A stretch of 64,000 bases of DNA from Pelagibacterium flavum (GTDB lineage: Bacteria; Pseudomonadota; Alphaproteobacteria; Rhizobiales; Devosiaceae), in assembly GCF_025854335.1 (NCBI RefSeq), contig NZ_CP107716.1, forward strand, positions 2,597,001-2,661,000. Direction: 5' to 3'. Each line of letters opens with the position of its first letter. The first letter of the stretch is position 1. A program made the translations under genes and the position numbers. The notes below the pieces were generated by a model. It made no database searches. It was not told where the DNA came from and saw only the letters and a list, made by a program, of their open reading frames with translations. Below, piece by piece: positions 1-6,295 of this stretch.

Positions 1-178
1 TGCACGGCGCAGCGTCCATTCCATCCTGGTCGCGCATATCGTCGGCAATGACGGCGCATCGTTCGCGCTCATCTGCCAACGCTTTTGCAATGGCGAGAAT
101 GTCGTCGTTGGAGCCGCGCCCAAGCTTGTTGTAAACGCGCTCAGCGGCTTCGGTTATGTCCTTCGGGGGCCTATTCAT
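1..178 (-). CDS. prophage hypothetical protein, C-terminus outside window
   Basis: Open reading frame entering from the left edge on the minus strand. Its ATG (176-178) overlaps the stop of the preceding small gene by 8 bases, and the 59 visible residues (MNRPPKDITEAAERVYNKLG...) are charged and soluble. It is the last visible member of the leftward prophage operon. No family recognised; the C-terminus is missing. Confidence 0.55.
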   Translation of the reverse strand, partial: MNRPPKDITEAAERVYNKLGRGSNDDILAIAKALADERERCAVIADDMRDQDGMDAAPC

Positions 179-287
179 CTCCACCCCCATCAGCACGAGC
201 GCCAACGATGAGGCAGGCGAAGCAGATGATCGAAGCCGGGATCGCCAGACAAATCCAGATCAGACCTATGGTGTGGAGAAGGGGCAT
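171..287 (-). CDS. 38-aa single-span membrane protein, prophage
   Basis: The ATG (285-287) shares one base with the upstream stop (TAATG), and the reading frame ends at TAG inside the next gene. The peptide MPLLHTIGLIWICLAIPASI... is one hydrophobic segment of about 22 residues followed by a short polar tail, so a single transmembrane helix is likely. Coupling on both sides makes a real gene plausible. It could be a lysis-type or superinfection peptide, but nothing in the sequence decides this. Confidence 0.45.
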   Translation of the reverse strand: MPLLHTIGLIWICLAIPASIICFACLIVGARADGGGDE

Positions 288-460
288 TATGCTTCTCCTG
301 CGGCAAAGGCGATCAGGCCAAGCAGAACCATGCCGACAACAAAGACAATCGCTGCCGTGAGCCAGTGGCCGTTCGATAGAGAATTGCCAGCCAGAACAGC
401 GACAACCATGGTGCCGGGAGAAATGGAGGGCTTAACAATGAAACTGGATAGGGCTTTCAT
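287..460 (-). CDS. small two-helix membrane protein, prophage
   Basis: 57 residues beginning MKALSSFIVKPS. I chose the internal ATG at 458-460 because it forms an ATGA overlap with the upstream stop. Two hydrophobic stretches (about residues 15-27 and 33-54) suggest a hairpin membrane protein. It is the third tiny coupled gene in the leftward operon. Function unknown. Confidence 0.5.
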   Translation of the reverse strand: MKALSSFIVKPSISPGTMVVAVLAGNSLSNGHWLTAAIVFVVGMVLLGLIAFAAGEA

Positions 461-1107
461 GCGGACTCCCCGGTCATGCTTGTGACAGCCTTGCGGCAAC
501 CAAAACAATGGTTCTTACCGACACCGGCACAGGCACTTGGATTGAGGCAATGAGGCCGAAGGCGCAGGCAGCGTTCTTCGGTTGTTTCGTCGCGGTTGAA
601 TTGAACGACTGTGGAAGGTGTTATTTCCGACTGATCCTGAAGGGGGTGCACAGTGTGCACCCCCCTGCCCTCAACGCGTGTGTCCGTCGAGGGAGTCTCG
701 TTCGCCGTTTCCGGCGAATTGTTGACGGGGCTTTCGTCGCCACCCTGCCCCGTCGAGGGTGTAACAACCGGATCATCTTGAACCGGGAGCGACTGCGCAG
801 GCTGGGGGGCAACCTGCGGTTCGGAAGAAAAATTTTGTTCGTTCATATTCGACCAGCCGAGCATGTCGGCGTATCCAGACGAAAATTCTGCCTTGTCCAA
901 AATCTTCTGGACGTGACTGCCTTTGCCGGTCTCGTCGCGCTCATCTTTGATTTGAGCTTTGATGAGAGCCTTGAGCGCGGACCAGTCCCCACCCTCGGCG
1001 GCGACAACATCGCGGAAGCCGGAAATCATATCGGCATCGTCCATCTGCCGCTCAATATACGGGCGAGCTTCGGAAACGATTTCTTTGAGGCGTGCGGACG
1101 AAAACAA
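457..1107 (-). CDS. GapR-like prophage protein with C-terminal Cys cluster
   Basis: 216 residues. The start is TTG directly after the upstream stop, with a purine-rich AGAGGGGG about 8 bases before it. Residues 1-80 are a helical segment (ALKALIKAQIKDERDE) patterned like the DUF2312/GapR nucleoid-associated family. A long disordered Pro/Ser/Thr-rich linker follows. The last 40 residues hold four cysteines (C-x5-C, then C-x2-C plus His), possibly a zinc site. Second gene of the leftward operon after the Cro-like HTH gene. The GapR assignment is by pattern only. Confidence 0.55.
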   Translation of the reverse strand: MFSSARLKEIVSEARPYIERQMDDADMISGFRDVVAAEGGDWSALKALIKAQIKDERDETGKGSHVQKILDKAEFSSGYADMLGWSNMNEQNFSSEPQVAPQPAQSLPVQDDPVVTPSTGQGGDESPVNNSPETANETPSTDTRVEGRGVHTVHPLQDQSEITPSTVVQFNRDETTEERCLRLRPHCLNPSACAGVGKNHCFGCRKAVTSMTGESA

Positions 1108-1413
1108 TTAAACGCCCCCTCTTGGCTTGCCTGTCACCACGTCGAGATACTGTTTGACGGTATCGGACAGGTCGGACATTCCATCCGCTTTGCTCTGCGG
1201 CAGATAACGACAAATGCGGACGACCGATTTCAGAGCCCCGATATCGACACCGGCAATACGAGCCTCGGCGAAGACCAAAGCCTTCATCTTGTTCTCGGCA
1301 TCGATCCGGTCCTCGACGGCGATGAGACGGCGAACGAGGCTGGCAACATCACCGTCCGCGTTCGGCTTGTGGTTCGTCTCGAACGGAACGACAGAAATCT
1401 TTGTTTCGCTCAT
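1108..1413 (-). CDS. GapR/DUF2312-like protein, prophage
   Basis: 101 residues. The ATG overlaps the stop of the upstream HTH gene (ATGA). The pattern VRRLIAVEDRIDAE...IAGVDIGALKSVVRI resembles GapR-type proteins, which are short coiled coils that bind overtwisted AT-rich DNA. It lies directly upstream of a second GapR-like gene, so the phage would carry a tandem pair. The assignment rests on the spacing of charged and hydrophobic residues and on length, not on a search. Confidence 0.55.
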   Translation of the reverse strand: MSETKISVVPFETNHKPNADGDVASLVRRLIAVEDRIDAENKMKALVFAEARIAGVDIGALKSVVRICRYLPQSKADGMSDLSDTVKQYLDVVTGKPRGGV

Positions 1414-1646
1414 GCTGCCGATTCCTCTTTGGGAGCGGGCAGGAAGTCGTCGGCAGAAAGGGGGATGCCCCGTTCACGGGCCGCGTCGAGCAGCTTTGGC
1501 ACGTGGTTGAAGGGAATTGTACCTCCCGTCCCACCCACGGCCTTCGACCGTTTCCAGTTGGACACACGAGTGCGATGAACGCCGGTAATTTCAGCTACCG
1601 CGTTCGGCCCACCCAGTTTTGTGATGATCGTGCTTGCAGGTTCCAT
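1410..1646 (-). CDS. Cro/YdaS-like HTH DNA-binding protein
   Basis: 78 residues with a helix-turn-helix near residues 9-33 (GGPNAVAEITGVHRTRVSNW), followed by a short helical and acidic tail. It is the first gene of the leftward operon, transcribed away from the CI-like gene at 1743, which is the position of cro in lambdoid phages. The predicted -10 box ends only about 10 bases before the ATG, so its mRNA may be nearly leaderless. It likely represses the CI-type promoter; this is inferred from position and fold. Confidence 0.75.
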   Translation of the reverse strand: MEPASTIITKLGGPNAVAEITGVHRTRVSNWKRSKAVGGTGGTIPFNHVPKLLDAARERGIPLSADDFLPAPKEESAA

Positions 1647-1655
1647 AGGTCGATT

Positions 1656-1684
1656 GTTGTAGCGGTTATCGCTTCATCAATCAA
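1656..1684 (-). promoter_or_regulatory. predicted leftward early promoter (PR-like)
   Basis: On the minus strand TTGATT (1684-1679) and TACAAC (1661-1656) are separated by exactly 17 bases. The -10 lies inside one copy of the operator-like motif CGCTACAAC, so repressor bound there would block polymerase. Transcription would begin near 1649, almost at the ATG (1646) of the Cro-like gene. Prediction from sequence only. Confidence 0.45.
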
Positions 1685-1721
1685 GCCTGTTGTAGCGACT
1701 TTCTGCACAGACGTTGTAGCG
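1656..1721. promoter_or_regulatory. candidate operator array, three GTTGTAGCG sites (OR-like)
   Basis: GTTGTAGCG occurs at 1656-1664, 1689-1697 and 1713-1721 in the divergent gap between the Cro-like and CI-like genes. The same 9-mer returns, inverted, in front of the rightward early operon. The core CGTTGTAGCG is an imperfect palindrome. This fits binding by the prophage repressor, by analogy with lambda OR1-OR3. Confidence 0.6.
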
Positions 1722-1742
1722 ACATTGGGCTACTGATCCGGC

Positions 1743-2366
1743 ATGCCAAGAAAACTCACAGCGCTGCCCGGTATTCCTGCCATCAACCGATGGGTTGTCG
1801 ATGCCATGGACAACGCAGACATGTCGGGATCGGATCTTGCCCGCCGACTACACGAGCGCCGGGTAATCAGCACCCCAGACCGATCTATCCCAAGCAAGAT
1901 TGCTCGCGGTGAACGCGAAGTCAGCGCCAGTGAGGTTTTCGCAATTGCGGAGATCACGGGGTACCCGGCCCCGAATGAATCGACGGGCGGCGCGATAGAG
2001 GTGCCCCTGCTCGCCATGATAAGCGCCGGCGCATTGCTAGCCGATGATGTTCGTGACGAGGCGCGGGATATATTGCACGTTGCCGACCTGCCGCCGGGGG
2101 ATTGGGTGGCACTAGAAGTCGATGGCACGTCTATGGACCGAGTTTCACCACCAGGAAGCCGGATATTGGTGAATCGTAAGGACAAGCGTCTGGTGCCCAA
2201 CGCCTGTTATGTGATCGATGATGGCGAAGGAAAAGCGACCTATAAGAGATATCGCCCCGGCCCCGATCGGTTTGAGCCGGTATCGACGTTTGAACACGAA
2301 ACGATATTTCCAGAGAACGAGCCGCGCATCATCGGACGCGTCCGGTTCTCGATCTTACCGATGTAG
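1743..2366 (+). CDS. CI-like phage repressor with S24 autopeptidase domain
   Basis: 207 residues. An N-terminal helix-turn-helix region (about 15-75) is followed by a LexA/CI-type S24 peptidase domain. The S24 features are visible: a possible Ala95-Gly96 cleavage site in MISAG, nucleophile Ser130 in DGTSMD and general base Lys168 in ATYKRY. It should maintain lysogeny and be inactivated by RecA-stimulated self-cleavage after DNA damage. It is flanked on both sides by candidate operator arrays and followed 20 bases later by a second gene in the same transcript. Family assignment is confident; operator binding is inference. Confidence 0.88.
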   Translation: MPRKLTALPGIPAINRWVVDAMDNADMSGSDLARRLHERRVISTPDRSIPSKIARGEREVSASEVFAIAEITGYPAPNESTGGAIEVPLLAMISAGALLADDVRDEARDILHVADLPPGDWVALEVDGTSMDRVSPPGSRILVNRKDKRLVPNACYVIDDGEGKATYKRYRPGPDRFEPVSTFEHETIFPENEPRIIGRVRFSILPM

Positions 2367-2386
2367 CCGTAAGGCAAGGAGGGGGA

Positions 2387-2776
2387 ATGGAAGTGAAAAC
2401 CGCGCCGCCATTGGTGGCCGTCAATGGCAGCAAGATCGACAGGGAAGCCAAGACCGTCGATCTGTTATTTCTGGCTGAGAACGGCGAACCTTACGCGCTC
2501 AAGTTCCATGTTCATGCTATTCCTGCTGCCATAATTGCATTGACAGGGCATCGAGCGGAACTACAGTCCAGCCTTCCTGATGGCGAGGTTCTGTCAAATC
2601 AGGCGTTGAAGCCTGTTGGGTTCCACATTGCGATGAACCCGGAGGGGCAGATTGCGTGGAAGATGATGCTTCAGAGCGGCCTTGAACTCGTAATTCAAAT
2701 AGAGCCAGATCGGTTCGACCGACTCGACGCCATGTTTGATGAAGTAAGGTCGCTTTTGAAGCGGTCTGTTCAGTAG
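2387..2776 (+). CDS. hypothetical protein downstream of the CI-like repressor
   Basis: 129 residues, start preceded by GGAGGGGGA. It has mixed alpha/beta composition without membrane segments or recognisable motifs; residues 1-40 suggest short beta strands. It is co-directional with the repressor 20 bases upstream and ends one base before the stop of a convergent small gene. It would be expressed from the prophage in the lysogen, so an accessory or exclusion role is possible but unproven. Confidence 0.6.
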   Translation: MEVKTAPPLVAVNGSKIDREAKTVDLLFLAENGEPYALKFHVHAIPAAIIALTGHRAELQSSLPDGEVLSNQALKPVGFHIAMNPEGQIAWKMMLQSGLELVIQIEPDRFDRLDAMFDEVRSLLKRSVQ

Positions 2777-2941
2777 CTATCGTTTGCATCGCGAATCGTC
2801 CTTGATCTGCCGCGATAAACACACCTCTGCCCGAATTTCTATTTTCCCATGATCCGATACACGAAGCTCATGAATACGAAGTTCGGGAGGAGCCTCCCAT
2901 AACACTTCCGCACCCGAGCGCAACGAACCAACCTCAATCAT
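2777..2941 (-). CDS. 54-aa hypothetical protein with strong SD, prophage
   Basis: Minus-strand frame starting MIEVGSLRSGAEVLWE and ending CKR. A full AGGAGG (complement of 2950-2955) lies 8 bases before the ATG, the best Shine-Dalgarno site in this part of the prophage. The gene ends tail to tail with the plus-strand gene that stops at 2776. The peptide is charged and soluble. No family recognised; the ribosome binding site is the main support. Confidence 0.5.
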   Translation of the reverse strand: MIEVGSLRSGAEVLWEAPPELRIHELRVSDHGKIEIRAEVCLSRQIKDDSRCKR

Positions 2942-2957
2942 CACCTTAACCTCCTAG

Positions 2958-2985
2958 CCCGCCCGGACCATCCGAGGCGGGTTTT
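2958..2985 (+). terminator. Rho-independent terminator after the repressor operon
   Basis: CCCGCC-CGGA pairs with TCCG-a-GGCGGG across a 3-base loop with one bulge, followed by TTTT. It would end plus-strand transcription from the CI-like operon before the rightward early promoter. Confidence 0.6.
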
Positions 2986-3040
2986 CTGTGCGTGCGATTC
3001 TAGCGCGTTTTTCTCCGCTTGCAATCTTTGTGCATTTTTC

Positions 3041-3082
3041 CGCTACAACACTATTGCATGTAGTAGCGTTCTGCGCTACAAC
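3041..3082. promoter_or_regulatory. candidate operator array and rightward early promoter (OL/PL-like)
   Basis: CGCTACAAC occurs at 3041-3049 and 3074-3082, exactly 33 bases apart, with a variant GTAGTAGCG at 3060-3068. GTAGCG (3063-3068) and CGCTAC (3074-3079) form an inverted repeat. On the plus strand TTGCAT (3054-3059), a 17-base spacer and TACAAC (3077-3082) give a promoter whose -10 lies in the operator, mirroring the leftward promoter. This argues that the next gene starts at 3132, not further upstream. Confidence 0.55.
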
Positions 3083-3131
3083 GACATTTATCAACACACC
3101 ACCCCCAACGCTAGATGGAGCGAGGACGGAA

Positions 3132-3575
3132 ATGGAAAAGCTGAAAGCGAACGCAACGCCGAAAGAGGTTGGCGCCTTCCTTATCGAACTGGGCAGCGAT
3201 GCTGGACCTAAATCCGACACCTACGCCAGCATTCGGGCCAACGGCGATTGTTCCCTATCGCTTTATCCTACCGGCATTACCCGCGAGGGGCATGTTTCCG
3301 GCAGCGGGAAGGATTGGGCCGTAGCGTCCGGCCAGATCATCAAGAACTGGCACGCCCAGCGCTCCAATCACCGCACCGTGACGATCCGCAAGATGGCTCT
3401 GGAAATCATCCAGATCACTGCCGATCAGGGCGAGTGCGCCGACCGCGCTTTGCGCCTGACCTTTGCCCAGACCGAAATCGATGAACTTGGCGCGGAAGCC
3501 GCCGAGATGGCGAACGAGATGGCCAGCAACGGCCCCTTCTCGATCAAGGCCACTGCACAGGCAAATGCCGCTTAA
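3132..3575 (+). CDS. first gene of the rightward early operon, hypothetical
   Basis: 147 residues from the ATG at 3132, preceded by GAGGACGGA. The frame is open further upstream, but those codons would cover the predicted promoter and operators. The protein (MEKLKANATPKEVGAFLIEL...) is soluble and charged with an Ala/Glu-rich helical C-terminus. As the first early gene under repressor control it could encode an antiterminator or host takeover protein. No homologue recognised. Confidence 0.6.
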   Translation: MEKLKANATPKEVGAFLIELGSDAGPKSDTYASIRANGDCSLSLYPTGITREGHVSGSGKDWAVASGQIIKNWHAQRSNHRTVTIRKMALEIIQITADQGECADRALRLTFAQTEIDELGAEAAEMANEMASNGPFSIKATAQANAA

Positions 3576-3587
3576 ACCCCAACCCCC

Positions 3588-3616
3588 GAGAAGACCCCTA
3601 CCGGGCCGATCTTCTC
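3588..3616 (+). other. hairpin between early genes
   Basis: GAGAAGA (3588-3594) pairs with TCTTCTC (3610-3616) around a GC-rich 15-base loop, directly after the stop of the first early gene. No T-run follows, so it is more likely an mRNA-stability or processing hairpin, or an antitermination element, than a classical terminator. Confidence 0.35.
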
Positions 3617-3623
3617 AGAACAG

Positions 3624-3785
3624 ATGGAGACGATGATGGAACTGGTAGCGAAATACGGAAGCATCGAAATCTGGCGCGTCACGGAAAGCCATGGCGACGA
3701 CTTCTACGTCTATGCGTCCAACAAGCTGGTTCGCGTCTGCCCGTCCATCGGCATGGCCCGTGAGATTGCGGCAGGTGCGGCATGA
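3624..3785 (+). CDS. 53-aa hypothetical protein, prophage
   Basis: Frame METMMELVAKYGSIEI... ending in an ATGA overlap with the methyltransferase gene. In-frame ATGs at 3633 and 3636 are alternative starts; the latter is better spaced from GGAG at 3626-3629. The peptide looks like a compact alpha/beta fold (IEIWRVTESHGDDFYVYA). Coupling to the next gene supports expression. Function unknown. Confidence 0.5.
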   Translation: METMMELVAKYGSIEIWRVTESHGDDFYVYASNKLVRVCPSIGMAREIAAGAA

Positions 3786-4633
3786 CACGGGCTTACTACA
3801 ACGAATTTGACCCGTACGCCGCCCAATGGCTGCGGAACCTCATCGAACAAGACCTGATCGCCGCTGGCGATGTTGACGAACGGAGCATCATCGATGTCCA
3901 GCCGAGCGACCTTGAAGGCTACACCCAATGCCATTTCTTCGCAGGCATCGGCGGATGGAGCCTTGCAGCTCGACTTGCTGGATGGCCTGACGACCGCGCC
4001 ATCTGGACAGGCTCTTGCCCTTGCCAGCCGTTCTCCAACGCCGGAAGCCGCAAAGGTTTCGATGATGAACGTCATCTCTGGCCGGAGTTCAAGCGCCTCA
4101 TTTCGGAGTGCAGACCTACAGTCGTCTTTGGCGAACAGGTTGCGAGCGCGGCTGCTTGGCTCGCCAACGTGCGAAGTGATCTGGAAGCCTTGGAATACGC
4201 CGTGGGGGCAATCCCTGTGGAGGCCGCGAGCGCGGGCGCTGACCATCTCCGCGACCGCTTTTGGTTTGTGGCCGACCATGACTTCGAACGCTCCGGCGAA
4301 GCCTGGGTACAACGAGGCGGGGAATTCGGCGGGCCAGGTAGCGATACGAAAGTTGATGTTCGGGCTCTATCCGACATGCCGAGCCAACGAGGGCACGGGG
4401 GCGAAGGTGCCGCCGAACAGACAGGGCGGTTTGGCGCTGAAATCCTTCATATCGGTGGCCGCGAATACCTTCAATTTCCCGACCGAAAATGGCGGCACAT
4501 CCCTTCACCCGGAGTTCGCTGGCTGGGAACTGGGGTTCCCGCCCGTGTGGCTAAGCTGCGCGCCTTCGGCAACGCCATCGACCCGAGACCAGCGGCGCAA
4601 GTGATCGGGGCCTACCTCGATATTGCCGCCTAA
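3782..4633 (+). CDS. phage C5-cytosine DNA methyltransferase (Dcm-type)
   Basis: 283 residues. Motif I is FAGIGG (52-57), motif IV SCPCQPFS (78-85) with catalytic Cys81, motif VI is GEQV at 117-120 in place of the usual ENV, motif VIII HLRDRFW (155-161) and motif X AFGNAI (261-266). It would methylate carbon 5 of cytosine in a target sequence, probably shielding phage DNA from host restriction. It is shorter than cellular enzymes, and the region between motifs VIII and X (about 165-235) where target recognition should lie is low in recognisable structure. A 735-base frame (+1) is open inside the gene. No restriction endonuclease partner is visible, so an orphan enzyme. Confidence 0.85.
   Translation: MTRAYYNEFDPYAAQWLRNLIEQDLIAAGDVDERSIIDVQPSDLEGYTQCHFFAGIGGWSLAARLAGWPDDRAIWTGSCPCQPFSNAGSRKGFDDERHLWPEFKRLISECRPTVVFGEQVASAAAWLANVRSDLEALEYAVGAIPVEAASAGADHLRDRFWFVADHDFERSGEAWVQRGGEFGGPGSDTKVDVRALSDMPSQRGHGGEGAAEQTGRFGAEILHIGGREYLQFPDRKWRHIPSPGVRWLGTGVPARVAKLRAFGNAIDPRPAAQVIGAYLDIAA
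3870..4604 (+). CDS. possible second-frame gene inside the methyltransferase gene
   Basis: A 244-codon ORF starting with ATG, wholly nested in the methyltransferase gene in the +1 frame. The 3' half carries patterns I associate with phage proteins near C5 methylases: FGLWPTMTSNAP, PGYNEAGNSAG and ELGFPPVWLSCAPSATPS. This is recollection, not a search. The sequence upstream of the ATG has no clear Shine-Dalgarno. It could be a true overlapping gene, a product of frameshifting between the two frames, or a chance open frame in GC-rich DNA. Confidence 0.35.
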   Translation: MLTNGASSMSSRATLKATPNAISSQASADGALQLDLLDGLTTAPSGQALALASRSPTPEAAKVSMMNVISGRSSSASFRSADLQSSLANRLRARLLGSPTCEVIWKPWNTPWGQSLWRPRARALTISATAFGLWPTMTSNAPAKPGYNEAGNSAGQVAIRKLMFGLYPTCRANEGTGAKVPPNRQGGLALKSFISVAANTFNFPTENGGTSLHPEFAGWELGFPPVWLSCAPSATPSTRDQRRK

Positions 4634-4666
4634 GCCACCCCCTCAACCTCACCGGAGGCAAAGACC

Positions 4667-4939
4667 ATGATCCCCTACACGACAGACATCACCGACGAAA
4701 TCACCGGCGTCCTGATCTCCGAGGACCTGCCCTGCATGATCGAGGTCGAGGTTATAGGCGAGGACGTTCGCGTCGAGGACGTTCGTGTGGATGGCATCAG
4801 CCTCTACAAGGGCACTCCGCTTTCCATCGCTATTGCCTCGCAGGTCGCAGAGAAGGCGCTGGCCGATGATGATTTCATCGCCAAGGCCAAGCTGACCGTA
4901 TTCGACCCCGACGCTGTTTGTGCCCGGAGGGTCGCGTGA
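4667..4939 (+). CDS. hypothetical prophage protein
   Basis: 90 residues, ATG preceded by CCGGAGG with good spacing. The N-terminal half is beta-like and acidic (MIEVEVIGEDVRVEDVRVDG) and the C-terminal half helical. The stop overlaps the next start (TGATG). It opens a run of tightly coupled small genes. No family recognised. Confidence 0.6.
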   Translation: MIPYTTDITDEITGVLISEDLPCMIEVEVIGEDVRVEDVRVDGISLYKGTPLSIAIASQVAEKALADDDFIAKAKLTVFDPDAVCARRVA

Positions 4940-5235
4940 TGGGCGTGTGGCGCTACAGCATCAACTACGGTCCCGAAGGTGAGGCAAACTACGCCAACGT
5001 CTATGACGATCAGGGCGCGCTCGTAAGCAACCTCAAGACCCAACACGCGGTCGCCGTGGTTGCCGCCATGAACGCCGCTCTGGCCCAGCGCACCGCCCTT
5101 GAGCAGTGCCAGAAAGCCCTTGCCATGATGATCGCGCCAGACGCGATCCGTCAGACCACCACCATCAACGCATTCGAGCAGTGCACCGCAGCCGAACTGG
5201 CAGCGCGCAAGGCTCTTGGAAAGGACGCAGCATGA
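4939..5235 (+). CDS. hypothetical prophage protein
   Basis: 98 residues from the ATG at 4939, chosen because it forms TGATG with the upstream stop. It reads MGVWRYSINYGPEGEANYANVYDDQG, which resembles the short beta-hairpin start of many phage early proteins, followed by an Ala-rich helical half. It overlaps the next gene by ATGA. Function unknown. Confidence 0.55.
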   Translation: MGVWRYSINYGPEGEANYANVYDDQGALVSNLKTQHAVAVVAAMNAALAQRTALEQCQKALAMMIAPDAIRQTTTINAFEQCTAAELAARKALGKDAA

Positions 5236-5504
5236 GCGAGAGCAACTTTTACTACGTTTACGAACTCCCGACACGTGACCGCATGGCGAACGGATTCTGT
5301 CACAGTGGCGGCAATCCGATCCCATTCCTCAACGTCGATTGGTTCGAGGATGCCGGTCCAGTTTGGGGCAAAGAGCACCAAAGCGCCGAGCAGATCGAAG
5401 CGTTCGTGAAGTCCAAGAAGTACGTGCGCGATGGGCTTCGGTATTTGGTCATCGGTTCGCCCGGCCATTCATTCGTGTTCGAAACAGCGGGGGCGAAGCA
5501 ATGA
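5232..5504 (+). CDS. hypothetical prophage protein
   Basis: 90 residues from the ATG in the ATGA overlap at 5232; the frame is open upstream, but coupling supports this start. Aromatic-rich (NFYYVYELPTRDRM, NVDWFEDAGPVW) and soluble. Coupled at both ends to neighbours. No recognised family. Confidence 0.55.
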   Translation: MSESNFYYVYELPTRDRMANGFCHSGGNPIPFLNVDWFEDAGPVWGKEHQSAEQIEAFVKSKKYVRDGLRYLVIGSPGHSFVFETAGAKQ

Positions 5505-5806
5505 GCGGGGCAGTGAAGCATGCGCGCTGGTTCGCGCTACACTCGACCACTGGCGTCAATATCGGCCTGTGGCAAGAGGGGGCGATAGCCGTGAAGGTTC
5601 AGGCTGAATACCCCGGCAGCACCATCACCGAAATGGTCGAAGTGACACCGGCAGTCGATGCCGTCGACGAAATGCTGGAAGCGCTGAAAGCAGCGATAGC
5701 CAATTCTGACGCAAACATAGGTCCGTATGGGCGAACACCAGAAGCGCAGGCTGTCTACGATCAAGTCTCGGACGCCATAGCCAAAGCCACGGGGTCAAAG
5801 CCATGA
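5501..5806 (+). CDS. hypothetical prophage protein
   Basis: 101 residues, start at the ATGA overlap at 5501. The N-terminal half is strand-like (ARWFALHSTTGVNIGLWQEG) and the C-terminal half consists of helices with a short Gly/Pro hinge. Coupled to the following 40-residue membrane peptide by another ATGA. Function unknown. Confidence 0.55.
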   Translation: MSGAVKHARWFALHSTTGVNIGLWQEGAIAVKVQAEYPGSTITEMVEVTPAVDAVDEMLEALKAAIANSDANIGPYGRTPEAQAVYDQVSDAIAKATGSKP

Positions 5807-5925
5807 CCCTCCGCAACACCCTCATATCCGCCTTTGCATGTGGTGGTGGGCTGGCTCTGGTGATGTGGTTCGCCTTCCAATGGCGTCACGGGGAGACTGT
5901 GTTCCAGTCTCTTGGGTGGGCGTGA
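5803..5925 (+). CDS. 40-aa membrane peptide, prophage early operon
   Basis: MTLRNTLISAFACGGGLALV... encodes one hydrophobic segment (residues 6-26) flanked by basic and polar ends. Start and stop overlap both neighbours (ATGA at 5803, TGATG at 5923). The coupling in a chain of seven genes is the main argument for reality. No function assigned. Confidence 0.45.
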   Translation: MTLRNTLISAFACGGGLALVMWFAFQWRHGETVFQSLGWA

Positions 5926-6104
5926 TGTTCGCTTGGTACACCCGCAACGATCACGGCTTCTGGTGCAATTTCTGCGGGAATTGCCTCAAGCCTGAATTCC
6001 ACTTCGACAGCGATGAAGAATGGGACGAGTTCGAGGAAGGACTTGAGGATAGCGGCTGCGACCAGTGCGGCGCCCCCGATGACTTCGACCCGGAGGCAGT
6101 ATGA
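5925..6104 (+). CDS. small zinc-ribbon protein, prophage
   Basis: 59 residues from the ATG of the TGATG at 5923. Two cysteine pairs, WCNFCGNC near residue 13-18 and CDQCG near 47-51, are separated by a strongly acidic helix (DSDEEWDEFEEG). This is a likely zinc-binding mini-protein. It overlaps the next gene by ATGA. Its partner or target is unknown. Confidence 0.6.
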   Translation: MFAWYTRNDHGFWCNFCGNCLKPEFHFDSDEEWDEFEEGLEDSGCDQCGAPDDFDPEAV

Positions 6105-6295
6105 CCGACCCCTTTCTCTGCTTTTTCGATCAGAAGGCCCGCGCCCTATCCGATGCCGGTGATCTGGAAGCGCTAACCGCCCTCATTCAAGAGGCACTGG
6201 ACGGCAGGGTCAACGGATACGGCCCGCCTACCTCAGACATAAACACAGCAATCGAGCTTGAACAGAAACTGATACGCGAAAGGAAAGTCGCATGA
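6101..6295 (+). CDS. hypothetical prophage protein
   Basis: 64 residues, coupled by ATGA to both neighbours. Mostly helical (QKARALSDAGDLEALTALIQ), with a Gly/Pro-rich turn before the last helix. It precedes the Gp157 gene directly. Function unknown. Confidence 0.55.
   Translation: MTDPFLCFFDQKARALSDAGDLEALTALIQEALDGRVNGYGPPTSDINTAIELEQKLIRERKVA

Noticed and set aside
2988..3131. 48-codon N-terminal extension of the first rightward early gene
   Set aside because: It would cover the predicted promoter and operators, while GAGGACGGA precedes the later ATG at 3132.
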